DNA of 64,000 bases from Flavobacteriales bacterium (GTDB lineage: Bacteria > Bacteroidota > Bacteroidia > Flavobacteriales_D > Crocinitomicaceae): positions 1-64,000 of the forward strand of contig CANGJM010000007.1 in the NCBI GenBank assembly GCA_947454525.1, written 5' to 3'. The position numbers were made by a program, and so were the translations under genes. The notes under the pieces were generated by a model that did no database searches, was not told the origin of the DNA, and saw nothing but the letters and a program-made list of their open reading frames with translations. This document shows, in pieces, positions 1 to 6,639 of this stretch (within the stretch, counting starts at the first letter, position 1; each line of letters starts with the position of its first letter).

Positions 1-102
1 ATCGAAATATTCTGGCATATTATTTTAGTGCTCGTATTGTTAACTATTTCTTCACGTGGACATTCATTGCTGATCAAACGTAATCATTTTTCATTTAAGT
101 AA
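1..102 (+). CDS. C-terminal end of a membrane protein (partial)
   Basis: Frame 1 is open from the first base to a TAA at 100-102, giving 33 residues. They contain a strongly hydrophobic stretch (FWHIILVLVLLTI) followed by a basic tail (LLIKRNHFSFK), as expected for a last transmembrane helix and cytoplasmic end. The stop lies 6 bp from the stop of the convergent gene at 109-462, which is normal tail-to-tail packing and supports a real gene. The family cannot be told from this fragment. The start lies outside the window. Confidence 0.45.
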   Translation: MEIFWHIILVLVLLTISSRGHSLLIKRNHFSFK

Positions 103-108
103 GTAATT

Positions 109-462
109 TTACCTTACCCGATGTTCTTTGGCATCTTGTTCATTCTCGTATAAACAAGCCCAAGCAATATTTTGCAATTCGTCCAGCGAATGAGGCATCG
201 TTTTTGTTGAAGATTTCATCAGAAGGACATGTACATCGATCGGAAATGTATGAAAATGCTCAAAAGCAGATTCATCCACTCTATTAACCAAGTAAAACGT
301 GGTGACATCCACACCTAATAGTCCGTATTTCTGTCCAATTAAGGGCTGATCGACTTCTACCGCTAACACATTTCTGCCGTCCAGCTGTAATCGTTTAAAA
401 TCTTTGATTGTTCTTGGGATTTCAAAATCCTGGAATTCGTATGACGCTAAGTAAAGATTCAT
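109..462 (-). CDS. Hypothetical cytoplasmic protein, 117 aa
   Basis: I do not recognise this family. The product has no signal peptide or membrane segment and is a mixed alpha/beta, acidic protein (117 residues, with VDVTTFYLVNR in the middle). It is the last gene of a leftward run of small accessory genes (109-4169), separated from the preceding lipoprotein gene by 157 bp. Small soluble proteins of this size among lipoproteins are sometimes immunity proteins, but nothing in the sequence shows that here. ATG at 462 is the only good start. Confidence 0.6.
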   Translation of the reverse strand: MNLYLASYEFQDFEIPRTIKDFKRLQLDGRNVLAVEVDQPLIGQKYGLLGVDVTTFYLVNRVDESAFEHFHTFPIDVHVLLMKSSTKTMPHSLDELQNIAWACLYENEQDAKEHRVR

Positions 463-619
463 ATGCTAAATAGGGGTTTGACACCTGGGAATTCTGTTTT
501 TATCTGTTAAGTATTTCAGTGCGCTATGAAGGTTTCACACGTATTTTTTTTTGCCGGTTTTCAAAATAAAAACGACACGGAATAAATCTACCATTACTTT
601 TGGGATTTTGTAGCTGTTT

Positions 620-1105
620 TTAAATCGAAACGCGTTCGAAGGATCCATTAGGTTTTTGGATCACCTTAAATTTCAGTTCCTTTTCCAATTGTTTTTTTTC
701 GTAGATTTTGAAAAATTCCCTCGACCAATATTTCATGTCATTTTTAACAGTGAGGTGAACGTTTATCTGCTGACAATCAAAAATAATGGAGTCTTCAAGG
801 ACATGGTCATATAATTCTTTTGAAATCTGAAAGCCGATATTTCGAATACTATCAGCATTCACATTAGCGCTTAAGATTTTTGTTTTGAGGTAAATATCAT
901 ATGAGGACATTCCTAACGCATATAAACCGATTATTTGAGAATCCATTTCAATATGATCATGCCCCCTTTTTTTTAATTCCTCAATAAATTGAATTTCTTT
1001 TTTTGTTAATGGTTTTTTTTTCCAATTCCTTGCTTCCAATTCTGTTTGATTGCTGAAACAAGAAACAAGAGGCAGTAACAAAAAGCTTATCAGAATGTAT
1101 TTCAT
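620..1105 (-). CDS. Hypothetical lipoprotein, 161 aa
   Basis: The N-terminus (MKYILISFLLLPLVSC) is a lipoprotein signal with the lipobox cysteine at residue 16, so the mature protein of about 145 residues should be anchored to a membrane facing the periplasm or the surface. The rest is lysine- and glutamate-rich and ends in a stretch (LKFKVIQKPNGSFERVSI) that could be beta-strand. I do not recognise the family. A separate 125-bp gap upstream leaves room for its own promoter, so it may not be co-transcribed with the next gene in the row. Confidence 0.65.
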   Translation of the reverse strand: MKYILISFLLLPLVSCFSNQTELEARNWKKKPLTKKEIQFIEELKKRGHDHIEMDSQIIGLYALGMSSYDIYLKTKILSANVNADSIRNIGFQISKELYDHVLEDSIIFDCQQINVHLTVKNDMKYWSREFFKIYEKKQLEKELKFKVIQKPNGSFERVSI

Positions 1106-1230
1106 CGTAATAGTGTTTTTAACCTATGATCCAAATAGCGAGTTTTTTCGAGATGCGTTAAAAAAATCAAGAAAGCTCCACCTTGCGTTTAATAAATGGA
1201 GATCATAGATGAGTAATTGTTTTTTTAGAT

Positions 1231-1746
1231 TCATTCTTCATACCTCAAAATAGCGCGTTGTGGATTCGCCATCCAATATTCCACAGAAACGGTGTTTCCT
1301 TCCCTTAATTGTTTAAATTTCGCATAATCGATAGGGATATCCTGCTCTCTCTCAAATGATACGCCCGCAAGCGTATACGCATACCTTACAGCATACGCCT
1401 TACCGAAGGGCCATTTATAATTAACTATTTTTAATACATTGCCTGGACAAAAATCCGTTTTTTCATTTGCTAAAAAAACAGGTTTAGTATAACATATTTC
1501 AACTTTTTTCGGATTTAAGGTATCATATTTCAGAAGGTACAGTTCATTTTGGATTTCACCATAATGCGAACGATTGAATCGAGTAGTATAAAATTGCGCT
1601 CCTACTTTGTAATGGATATCCTTATTTCCAGTAACTCCTTCCACAGAGCCATAAGTTTCTTTGTAGCCGGAATGAAGTTTTACCTCGTCATCTGAACAGG
1701 AGTTTAAGAATAAAAACATCAAACAGAAATAATAGAAACTATTCAT
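1231..1746 (-). CDS. Hypothetical lipoprotein, 171 aa
   Basis: A short signal peptide ends in a lipobox (FLFLNSC, cysteine 17), followed by an acidic SDDE stretch. In Bacteroidota, acidic residues just after the cysteine often mark surface-exported lipoproteins. The mature part is beta-rich with many tyrosines (GYKETYGSVEG, VRYAYTLAGVSF) and two further cysteines (C85 and C100) that could pair. The start codon overlaps the end of the preceding gene (1739-2152) by 8 bp, so the two are translationally coupled. Family unknown. Confidence 0.65.
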   Translation of the reverse strand: MNSFYYFCLMFLFLNSCSDDEVKLHSGYKETYGSVEGVTGNKDIHYKVGAQFYTTRFNRSHYGEIQNELYLLKYDTLNPKKVEICYTKPVFLANEKTDFCPGNVLKIVNYKWPFGKAYAVRYAYTLAGVSFEREQDIPIDYAKFKQLREGNTVSVEYWMANPQRAILRYEE

Positions 1747-2152
1747 TTTCTTTCGATTTGAGTTCGCAGAGCCATTTCGTTGAATGGAGCGGAATAGAAT
1801 CTCCAGTATACACTTTCAAGTAGTTCACTTCTTTCGTTTGTGCATGACACACAAAATTGAATTCCGTTTCAAAACGATTGGGCGTTGATTTCCCGACTTT
1901 AATCCAATAACACGGGTCGCTTTCACTTGGATATCGATAGGTGAGGTAATCGAAGTCGCTTTGTCCGCCTTGACTTTTGATGCTTTTCGATATGACATCC
2001 ACAAAGTATTGTTCAAGTGTGTCATTTTTTTTCAGGACACCGCTGTCACTTGCCGTAGGGACTTTCGCCTTCGTTCGATCCGGTTGTTTTTGATGGTTTC
2101 CACTGCAATTCACACAGATCAACAGTAAAAAAAGTAAGTTATATCCCTTCAT
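1739..2152 (-). CDS. Hypothetical lipoprotein, 137 aa
   Basis: The signal peptide MKGYNLLFLLLICVNC has its lipobox cysteine at residue 16. It is followed by a polar, proline/lysine-rich linker to about residue 45 and then a compact domain with conserved-looking aromatic and cysteine positions (YRYPSESDPCYWIKVG, FNFVCHAQ, KWLCELK). Three cysteines in the mature part suggest a disulphide in the periplasm. It overlaps the next gene (1231-1746) by 8 bp. I do not recognise the family. Confidence 0.65.
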   Translation of the reverse strand: MKGYNLLFLLLICVNCSGNHQKQPDRTKAKVPTASDSGVLKKNDTLEQYFVDVISKSIKSQGGQSDFDYLTYRYPSESDPCYWIKVGKSTPNRFETEFNFVCHAQTKEVNYLKVYTGDSIPLHSTKWLCELKSKENE

Positions 2153-2221
2153 TTTTCTTCATTTATTTCAATCCTGCTTTTTTACGAATGAAACCATCTT
2201 TTTATAAACCGTTGCGGGAGT

Positions 2222-2422
2222 TTACTTTTTCGAATCCACAAAGTGAAACCATAAATAGGCAACTCCTAATCCCAACGCAAAAAACAAGATACTCGGAGCA
2301 ATTTTAATTAAAAAATCGACATCAAAATAACTTAAAGTAAAGTACCCCGACATGTGCACACTCACCAAAATGATAAACGTTGGCTTCACATTTTTTTCGT
2401 CGAAAAATTTTCTATTCTTCAT
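2222..2422 (-). CDS. Small membrane protein, 66 aa
   Basis: After a charged N-terminus (MKNRKFFDEKNVK) there are two predicted transmembrane helices, roughly residues 14-32 and 38-60, ending in a short charged tail (VDSKK). Both ends are therefore probably cytoplasmic. The ATG lies inside the last codons of the decayed gene at 2412-2739, overlapping it by 11 bp, an arrangement typical of translational coupling, so the two were once a pair. Function unknown. Confidence 0.6.
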   Translation of the reverse strand: MKNRKFFDEKNVKPTFIILVSVHMSGYFTLSYFDVDFLIKIAPSILFFALGLGVAYLWFHFVDSKK

Positions 2423-2739
2423 CTTCGTTTTGTTCTTTTAATTGTTGAATGGCTAATGCTACTTCAGCTGCTAATTTGTCATCGCTAAAATAACTTGGTT
2501 CTTTCCTTCGTTCTGTTTCATCAGGCTCGTAAAAGTCGAGTTGATACGCAAGTTCGGTTAAAATTTCATTGGCATTTTCAGCATTCCAATTGGATTCCTG
2601 AAATTAAGAAATGAACCGCCTTCTATTTAGCTTATCACTTACTATTTTCTCTAAAATTTCCATATTCCTTGTTTGTCAGACCTCTTTCATAAACCAAATG
2701 ATGAATGGTTTGGATGATGCTTGAATGATCGTTGTAAAA
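2412..2739 (-). pseudogene. Decayed small gene, broken by a frameshift and an in-frame stop
   Basis: Two protein-like pieces read leftward in different frames. The first (2739-2635) reads NDHSSIIQTIHHLVYERG and continues to a TGA. The second, from the ATG at 2663, hits a TAA at codon 20 (2604-2606). After that stop it continues open for 63 codons (FQESNWNAENANEILTELAY, then YQLDFYEPDETERRKEPSYF, then an acidic end) to a TAG at 2412-2414. The composition is that of a real small acidic alpha-helical protein. No single intact frame joins the pieces, so the gene is probably broken. Readthrough of the TAA, or a sequencing error, cannot be excluded. The family is not recognised. Confidence 0.5.
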
Positions 2740-2746
2740 TTAATGA

Positions 2747-3373
2747 TTATTCAAATGTCCAGTTTTTGAATTGATGAATCGACAAACACTTTTTCCCGTT
2801 TAGAAAAAAATGTATTTCATCTTTCTGTTTATTCACAACGATAGCGTCCACTGTTCTTTTTGTTGAAATATCCAAATCTGAATAATCAAAATTAAAATAA
2901 CGAAAAGCAAACGCTGTTTTCTGATTGTTTAAACTTACGTTAAAAGATAGAGAATCACGTTTTTTTGCTTCAAGTATAGGGAAATCGTTTAATGAATAAA
3001 GCATATCGTTATAGGCGATTTTCAGAAGGTCATCTGTTTGTAATTTTCCATGTTCGAAATGTACATTTAATTGATTTAAATCTTGACTTTTTCTTTTCTT
3101 CGAAATCATCATTCGGAGTTCATCTAATGGAATAAATGTAATGGATTTATTCGTTTCTTTCACTTTTCGGCAAGTGATGGAGTGAAAAGTTGTATTGCCT
3201 AAAGAAGTTAAATGAAAGGTGTTATTCGTGCTCCAGTAGTTACATTCGGTGTTCGAAAAACGTGTGTGCTTGTTTTGGAAAAAATGATACACTGTTCTAC
3301 CTTCATTTGAATGATTACATCCAAATAATATCCAAATTACAAAGGTTAAAACTAATTTATTCATTGTCTTCAT
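2747..3373 (-). CDS. Hypothetical lipoprotein, 208 aa
   Basis: The start gives a signal peptide (VLTFVIWILFGC, lipobox cysteine near residue 19), so the product is a lipid-anchored protein exposed to the periplasm or surface. The mature region has many Asn, Phe and Tyr residues and alternating beta-like strands (TAFAFRYFNFDYSDL). An internal methionine 4 codons in is an alternative start. The ATG directly follows the TAA of the DUF1493 gene (TAAATG), so the two genes are almost certainly translated from one mRNA. Family unknown. Confidence 0.65.
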   Translation of the reverse strand: MKTMNKLVLTFVIWILFGCNHSNEGRTVYHFFQNKHTRFSNTECNYWSTNNTFHLTSLGNTTFHSITCRKVKETNKSITFIPLDELRMMISKKRKSQDLNQLNVHFEHGKLQTDDLLKIAYNDMLYSLNDFPILEAKKRDSLSFNVSLNNQKTAFAFRYFNFDYSDLDISTKRTVDAIVVNKQKDEIHFFLNGKKCLSIHQFKNWTFE

Positions 3374-3736
3374 TTAAACCTTACTGTTACCATTCCCTTG
3401 AATAATCGTGTCATCGAGTTTAGAAGCTTCAATTCCAAGTACTAAATCAGCAATGGTTAGCACTTTTCTAGCGGACCAACTAAATAGAACTCCCTCGTCA
3501 TCAAAATATTCCGCGGAATTAAACGAAGTTACATCAACATGGAAGTGTGTGCCATAAGCAAGCATAAATTCGACAGCATCCGTGCCCGTTAATCCGACAT
3601 CCTCGAAAAGTCTAGAATGCGGACCGAGGGAAACGTTCGTAGATAACAAGGTTTTTGCATGAATAAATGCAATTAACTCCTTTAAAAGCTCGTTTTCCAT
3701 GGGATATCGTTCATGAGGTTTGTTATAAAGAAGCAT
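3374..3736 (-). CDS. DUF1493 family protein, acyl-carrier-protein-like
   Basis: The central part (HSRLFEDVGLTGTDAVEFML, then HVDVTSFNSAEYFDDEG) matches the layout of DUF1493 (PF07377), a family of small, acidic, helical proteins that resemble acyl carrier proteins and carry a glycine-rich turn before helix 2. This copy has GTDA where a true acyl carrier protein has the DSL/DSV serine, so no phosphopantetheine site is visible. The biochemical role of the family is unknown. The ATG at 3700 (MENELLKEL) is a likely alternative start because the first 12 residues look non-conserved. It is directly followed by a lipoprotein gene. Confidence 0.7.
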   Translation of the reverse strand: MLLYNKPHERYPMENELLKELIAFIHAKTLLSTNVSLGPHSRLFEDVGLTGTDAVEFMLAYGTHFHVDVTSFNSAEYFDDEGVLFSWSARKVLTIADLVLGIEASKLDDTIIQGNGNSKV

Positions 3737-3754
3737 ATCTTGGTAGTCAAGATA
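3736..3754 (-). promoter_or_regulatory. Inverted repeat at the start of the DUF1493 gene
   Basis: TATCTTG and CAAGATA form a perfect 7-bp inverted repeat with a 5-base spacer. It touches the first possible ATG (3736), and lies in the leader if translation starts at 3700. It could be a repressor site or an mRNA hairpin; the sequence does not decide. Confidence 0.3.
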
Positions 3755-3779
3755 GTTGTTTTAAGTAATCAATAGCTTG

Positions 3780-4169
3780 TCAAAGGAAAATACCAACAAT
3801 CCACAAAAGGAAAATAGGGACAATCCAAAAAAATAAAAAAGTCAAAACAATTCTTCTTTTACTGTAAGAAAATATTTTGGTCAAGGTTTCAATCACTTCA
3901 TTGTACCGGTTTTTGTATCGTTGCAAAATCAAAAAATGAACAACAATGAATAATGTTATTCCAAATGCAACGATTGCTGTTTTGTCATATACGATCCATT
4001 TATGTGAAATACATATCCCAAAGGCAATGGAGGACACAGACAAGCTCAATAAAAACACCATGATCGACAAAGCATTTTTACTTCTACCCTCGATATCTTC
4101 GCTCGTACGTTTGTTAACGATGAATAAAAAATGATGGGTAATGTATAAAACGTAATCTAATACCTTCAT
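3780..4169 (-). CDS. Small integral membrane protein, 129 aa
   Basis: I chose the ATG at 4169 (MKVLDYVLYITHHFLFIV) although the frame is open up to 4253, because an exact TAnnTTTG promoter box lies at 4203-4196, downstream of the longer start and 26 bp before this one. The protein has about three to four hydrophobic segments: a first amphipathic one near residues 3-18, then helices near 36-55, 63-82 and 107-128. A basic loop (RYKNRYNEVIETLTKIF) lies between the last two. I do not recognise the family. It faces away from the hip module. Confidence 0.6.
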   Translation of the reverse strand: MKVLDYVLYITHHFLFIVNKRTSEDIEGRSKNALSIMVFLLSLSVSSIAFGICISHKWIVYDKTAIVAFGITLFIVVHFLILQRYKNRYNEVIETLTKIFSYSKRRIVLTFLFFWIVPIFLLWIVGIFL

Positions 4170-4195
4170 TTGTCTTGTGACTTTTCTTCTCGTTT

Positions 4196-4203
4196 CAAAT
4201 GTA
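4196..4203 (-). promoter_or_regulatory. Promoter -7 box (TACATTTG) for the 3780-4169 gene
   Basis: On the minus strand the sequence reads TACATTTG, an exact match to the Bacteroidota TAnnTTTG box, 26 bp before the ATG at 4169. Directly upstream is a hairpin-like inverted repeat (GTTATTT/AAATAAC, 4 bases apart). The -33 box is not clear. Confidence 0.5.
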
Positions 4204-4211
4204 GTTATTTT

Positions 4212-4266
4212 CCGAAATAACCATTCTCCCAGCGCTTTTTTTGTCCTGATCACGCAAGAAATTTAC
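4212..4266 (+). repeat. Left copy of the direct repeat flanking the hip module
   Basis: About 55 bp here match 5867-5921 in the same orientation, with roughly nine substitutions and one 1-base gap. The core TTTTTTTGTCCTGATCAC is identical in both. The two copies bracket hipB-hipS-hipT exactly, which suggests that the module entered, or was duplicated at, this place. Confidence 0.65.
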
Positions 4267-4284
4267 TAATAAATATATGTAAAT

Positions 4285-4374
4285 GCATATAATATATTAC
4301 CTAATCATTTTAATTATATCTATTAACATATAATTGTGTATATTTGACCTTAATTATATTTAGAAGCATATAAT
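4285..4374. promoter_or_regulatory. Three spaced CATATAAT repeats, candidate HipB operators
   Basis: The 9-mers GCATATAAT (4285-4293), ACATATAAT (4326-4334) and GCATATAAT (4366-4374) lie in the same orientation with start-to-start spacing of 41 and 40 bp, about four helical turns. The third touches the hipB start codon and the second lies just upstream of the -7 box. HipB proteins are known to repress their own operon through several spaced operators, so these are reasonable sites for autorepression. The region is very AT-rich, which weakens the case. Confidence 0.4.
4339..4346 (+). promoter_or_regulatory. Promoter -7 box (TATATTTG) for hipB
   Basis: TATATTTG matches TAnnTTTG exactly and ends 26 bp before the hipB ATG at 4373. 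It would drive the whole hipB-hipS-hipT operon and is interleaved with the CATATAAT repeats. Confidence 0.5.
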
Positions 4375-4591
4375 GAATCAGATTTCAACATTTGTAAAAG
4401 AGCGCCGTAAATCGGTCGGTTTGACTCAAGAGGAATTTGCGGAGCGTACAGGCGTGGCCTTAACGGTCCTGCGTAAAATTGAGCAAGGTAAAACCAATTT
4501 AAACATGGATAAAGTAAATCTTGTTCTTCAAATGTTTGGACATGAATTGGGTGCTTTACCAAGCAAAGAAATTAGTCAGAGTGAATCATGA
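4373..4591 (+). CDS. hipB: HipB-like XRE-family antitoxin/repressor
   Basis: This 72-residue protein is essentially one helix-turn-helix domain: residues 5-60 contain the XRE pattern (LTQEEFAERTGVALTVLRKI, then EQGKTNLNMDKVNLVLQMFG). It is shorter than E. coli HipB (88 residues) and ends in a polar tail. The expected role is to dimerise, bind operators in its own promoter and take part in neutralising the kinase toxin. Its TGA overlaps the ATG of the next gene (ATGA, 4 bp), so the three genes form one tightly coupled operon. Confidence 0.85.
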   Translation: MNQISTFVKERRKSVGLTQEEFAERTGVALTVLRKIEQGKTNLNMDKVNLVLQMFGHELGALPSKEISQSES

Positions 4592-4923
4592 GACAAGCAA
4601 AGATTTTTTATGAGGATAAACTAGCTGGCATCTTGACCCAAACAGATGAAGGGAAATACACTTTTCTCTATGAAGATGATTATATTAAAAAATACCCATT
4701 GGATATGATCACATTCTCCATGCCCGTTTCTAGCTTTGCCTATCATGACAATCGATTATTTCCATTTTTTGAAGGTTTAATTCCAGAAGGATGGTTGTTG
4801 GACATTGCTTCCAAAAGCTGGAAAATAAATAAAAATGACCGCATGGGTTTATTACTAACATGCTGTAGGAACTGCATTGGAGCAGTAAGCGTAGAACCGA
4901 TAATTTCGGAGGATGAAGCATAA
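4588..4923 (+). CDS. hipS: HipS-like small subunit (HipA N-terminal subdomain as a separate protein)
   Basis: The 111 residues correspond to the N-terminal subdomain of HipA (Couple_hipA, PF13657): the strand pattern KIFYEDKLAGILTQTDEGKY, FSMPVSSFAYHDNRLFPFFE and the signature FEGLIPEGWLLDIA, then DRMGLLLTCCRNCIGAVSV. In single-chain HipA this subdomain is fused to the kinase; here it is a separate gene, as in the tripartite HipBST system of E. coli O127, where HipS is the part that neutralises the toxin. A CCRNC cluster replaces the usual residues near the end. It overlaps hipT by 11 bp. Confidence 0.85.
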   Translation: MRQAKIFYEDKLAGILTQTDEGKYTFLYEDDYIKKYPLDMITFSMPVSSFAYHDNRLFPFFEGLIPEGWLLDIASKSWKINKNDRMGLLLTCCRNCIGAVSVEPIISEDEA

Positions 4924-5851
4924 GTGTTTATTTTGTTATCGACCACTAACTGGAACTACTGACTTCCATGAAGCTTGCGCAAAAAAGTTTTTTGGAACGA
5001 ATCTAGCGCCATCGTTACTTCATACAAGCAATGAAATGCAATCACTTGCTCAACAAAATATTGATCGTAGTGTTGCTGTTCCCGGTGTTCAACCAAAACT
5101 TTCCATGTCACTTATCAAAGAAGTAGCTGATGGACCCCATAGCAGGTTAACTGTAGTTGGTGCCTTGGGTGGAAATTACATTTTTAAACCCCCATCTGAT
5201 TCTTATCCCGAAATGCCCGAAAATGAACATGTAACAATGCGGATTGCTGAAGAATTTGGTATTAAAGTAGTTCAATCTAGTTTAATACACTTGGCATCAG
5301 GTGAACGCTCATTCATTACCAAACGAATTGATCGAAAAAATAACGGTGAAAAAATACATATGTTGGATATGTTTCAAATAACAGAAGCCAATGACAAATA
5401 CATCAGTACAATGGAGAAAGTTGGAAAAGCACTAAAACAATACTCGAGTAATACAATGTTAGATGCCCTTTTCTTTTTCGAATTAACCCTATTTAGTTTT
5501 ATAACTGGAAACAATGACATGCATCTCAAAAATTTCTCAATGATTAAATCAAATACTGGATGGGTGTTGGCACCTGCATATGATTTATTGAATGTTCGGA
5601 TTATCAATCCAAAGGACAAAGAAGATTTAGCATTGATGTTAGGGGGTAAAAAAAGAAACTTAAACCGAAACTACTTTGTGAAATTTGGTATTGGTTTAGG
5701 CTTGACGCCAAAACAAATTGAAGGTGTTTTCAATCGCTTTGAAAAAAATAAATCGAAAGCACAAGAATGGATTGAAATGTCATTTTTATCTCAAAAAATG
5801 AAAACAGCCTATCTTGAATTGATGAATGAGCGGTATTTTCGGCTTAAATAA
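4913..5851 (+). CDS. hipT: HipT-like serine/threonine kinase toxin
   Basis: This is the HipA C-terminal kinase domain (PF07804) as a separate 312-residue protein. An N-terminal CxxC...HxxC pair (C5, C8, H19, C22) looks like a small zinc ribbon. The Gly-rich loop PGVQPKLSMS is at 57-66, the probable ATP lysine in YIFKPP is K92, the catalytic loop GNNDMHLKN is at 199-207 (D202), and the metal-binding aspartate is in PAYD (D224). The HipA/HipT autophosphorylation serine three residues before the loop glycine is Ala55 here, with the nearest serine at 53. HipA-type kinases phosphorylate aminoacyl-tRNA synthetases (GltX, TrpS); the target here is unknown. Confidence 0.88.
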   Translation: MKHKCLFCYRPLTGTTDFHEACAKKFFGTNLAPSLLHTSNEMQSLAQQNIDRSVAVPGVQPKLSMSLIKEVADGPHSRLTVVGALGGNYIFKPPSDSYPEMPENEHVTMRIAEEFGIKVVQSSLIHLASGERSFITKRIDRKNNGEKIHMLDMFQITEANDKYISTMEKVGKALKQYSSNTMLDALFFFELTLFSFITGNNDMHLKNFSMIKSNTGWVLAPAYDLLNVRIINPKDKEDLALMLGGKKRNLNRNYFVKFGIGLGLTPKQIEGVFNRFEKNKSKAQEWIEMSFLSQKMKTAYLELMNERYFRLK

Positions 5852-5866
5852 AAATTGTTCATCATT

Positions 5867-5921
5867 CCAAAATCACCATTCCCCCAACACTTTTTTTGTC
5901 CTGATCACTCAGGAATTTCAC
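5867..5921 (+). repeat. Right copy of the direct repeat flanking the hip module
   Basis: This matches 4212-4266 in the same orientation over about 55 bp, with an identical core TTTTTTTGTCCTGATCAC. Here the core is followed by a small inverted repeat (CCTGA-TCAC-TCAGG). The repeat ends 16 bp before the trmD promoter box. Confidence 0.65.
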
Positions 5922-5937
5922 TTTTAACGGAAAGCCC

Positions 5938-5945
5938 TATCTTTG
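5938..5945 (+). promoter_or_regulatory. Promoter -7 box (TATCTTTG) for trmD
   Basis: TATCTTTG fits TAnnTTTG exactly and ends only 4 bp before the trmD ATG at 5950, so the transcript would start at or within a few bases of the start codon (leaderless or nearly so). Confidence 0.5.
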
Positions 5946-5949
5946 TTCT

Positions 5950-6627
5950 ATGCGCATCGATATACTTACTGTTTTGCCTCAATTATTGGAAAGTCCTTTC
6001 GCGGCCTCTATTATGAAGAGAGCACAGGATAAAGGACACGTGGAAATTCACGTCCACAACATTCGGGATTACTCCACGGATAAACACAAAAATGTAGACG
6101 ATTACCAATACGGAGGAGGAGCAGGAATGGTGATGAGCATCGAACCAATTGCTGCCTTGATTGAAAAATTGACTTCCGAACGTAGCTACGACGACATCAT
6201 CTACATGACGCCGGATGGAAAAGTCCTGGATCAAAACGATTGCAATCAAATGTCGCTGTGTGAAAACATCATGATTCTATGCGGACATTACAAAGGCGTG
6301 GATGACCGCATACGTCAGCATTACATCACGAAGGAGATTTCCATCGGTTCCTATGTGCTTTCGGGTGGAGAATTAGCTGCAGCGGTTGTCGTAGATGCAG
6401 TGGTTCGACTCATTCCAGGAGTACTGAACGATGAAACGTCTGCCTTAACGGATAGTTTTCAAGATAATTTACTCTCTCCGCCGGTTTTTACACGTCCACC
6501 TGAATTTAAGGGGTGGAAAGTGCCGGATGTCTTGCTTTCAGGAAATCAAAAGGAAATTGATCGCTGGCGAGAGGAGCAAGCGTACCAACGCACCAAAGAG
6601 CGCAGACCAGATTTGTTAGAAGATTAA
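5950..6627 (+). CDS. trmD: tRNA (guanine37-N1)-methyltransferase
   Basis: TrmD adds a methyl group from S-adenosylmethionine to N1 of G37 next to the anticodon, preventing +1 frameshifts. The 225-residue length is normal. Visible family marks are [11 protein letters not shown] at the start, GGGAGM at 55-60, [10 protein letters not shown] at 111-120, and the knotted SAM site [11 protein letters not shown] at 131-141. The catalytic aspartate is in ALTDSF (D168), followed by the [11 protein letters not shown] substrate segment. It is not next to rpsP/rimM, which are 41 kb away in this window, unlike in many other bacteria. Confidence 0.97.
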   Translation: MRIDILTVLPQLLESPFAASIMKRAQDKGHVEIHVHNIRDYSTDKHKNVDDYQYGGGAGMVMSIEPIAALIEKLTSERSYDDIIYMTPDGKVLDQNDCNQMSLCENIMILCGHYKGVDDRIRQHYITKEISIGSYVLSGGELAAAVVVDAVVRLIPGVLNDETSALTDSFQDNLLSPPVFTRPPEFKGWKVPDVLLSGNQKEIDRWREEQAYQRTKERRPDLLED

Positions 6628-6639
6628 AATTTAAACACG

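Noticed and set aside
463-619. Protein-like short frames on the minus strand (such as MVDLFRVVFILKTGKKKYV)
   Set aside because: The longest piece with a start is 19 codons before a TGA. It may be a trace of an old gene, but too little is left to support a feature.
4170-4253. Upstream extension of the 3780-4169 membrane protein to the ATG at 4253
   Set aside because: The extension contains an exact TAnnTTTG promoter box and half of the direct repeat; the similar triplets in the right repeat copy reflect the DNA repeat and run into a stop.
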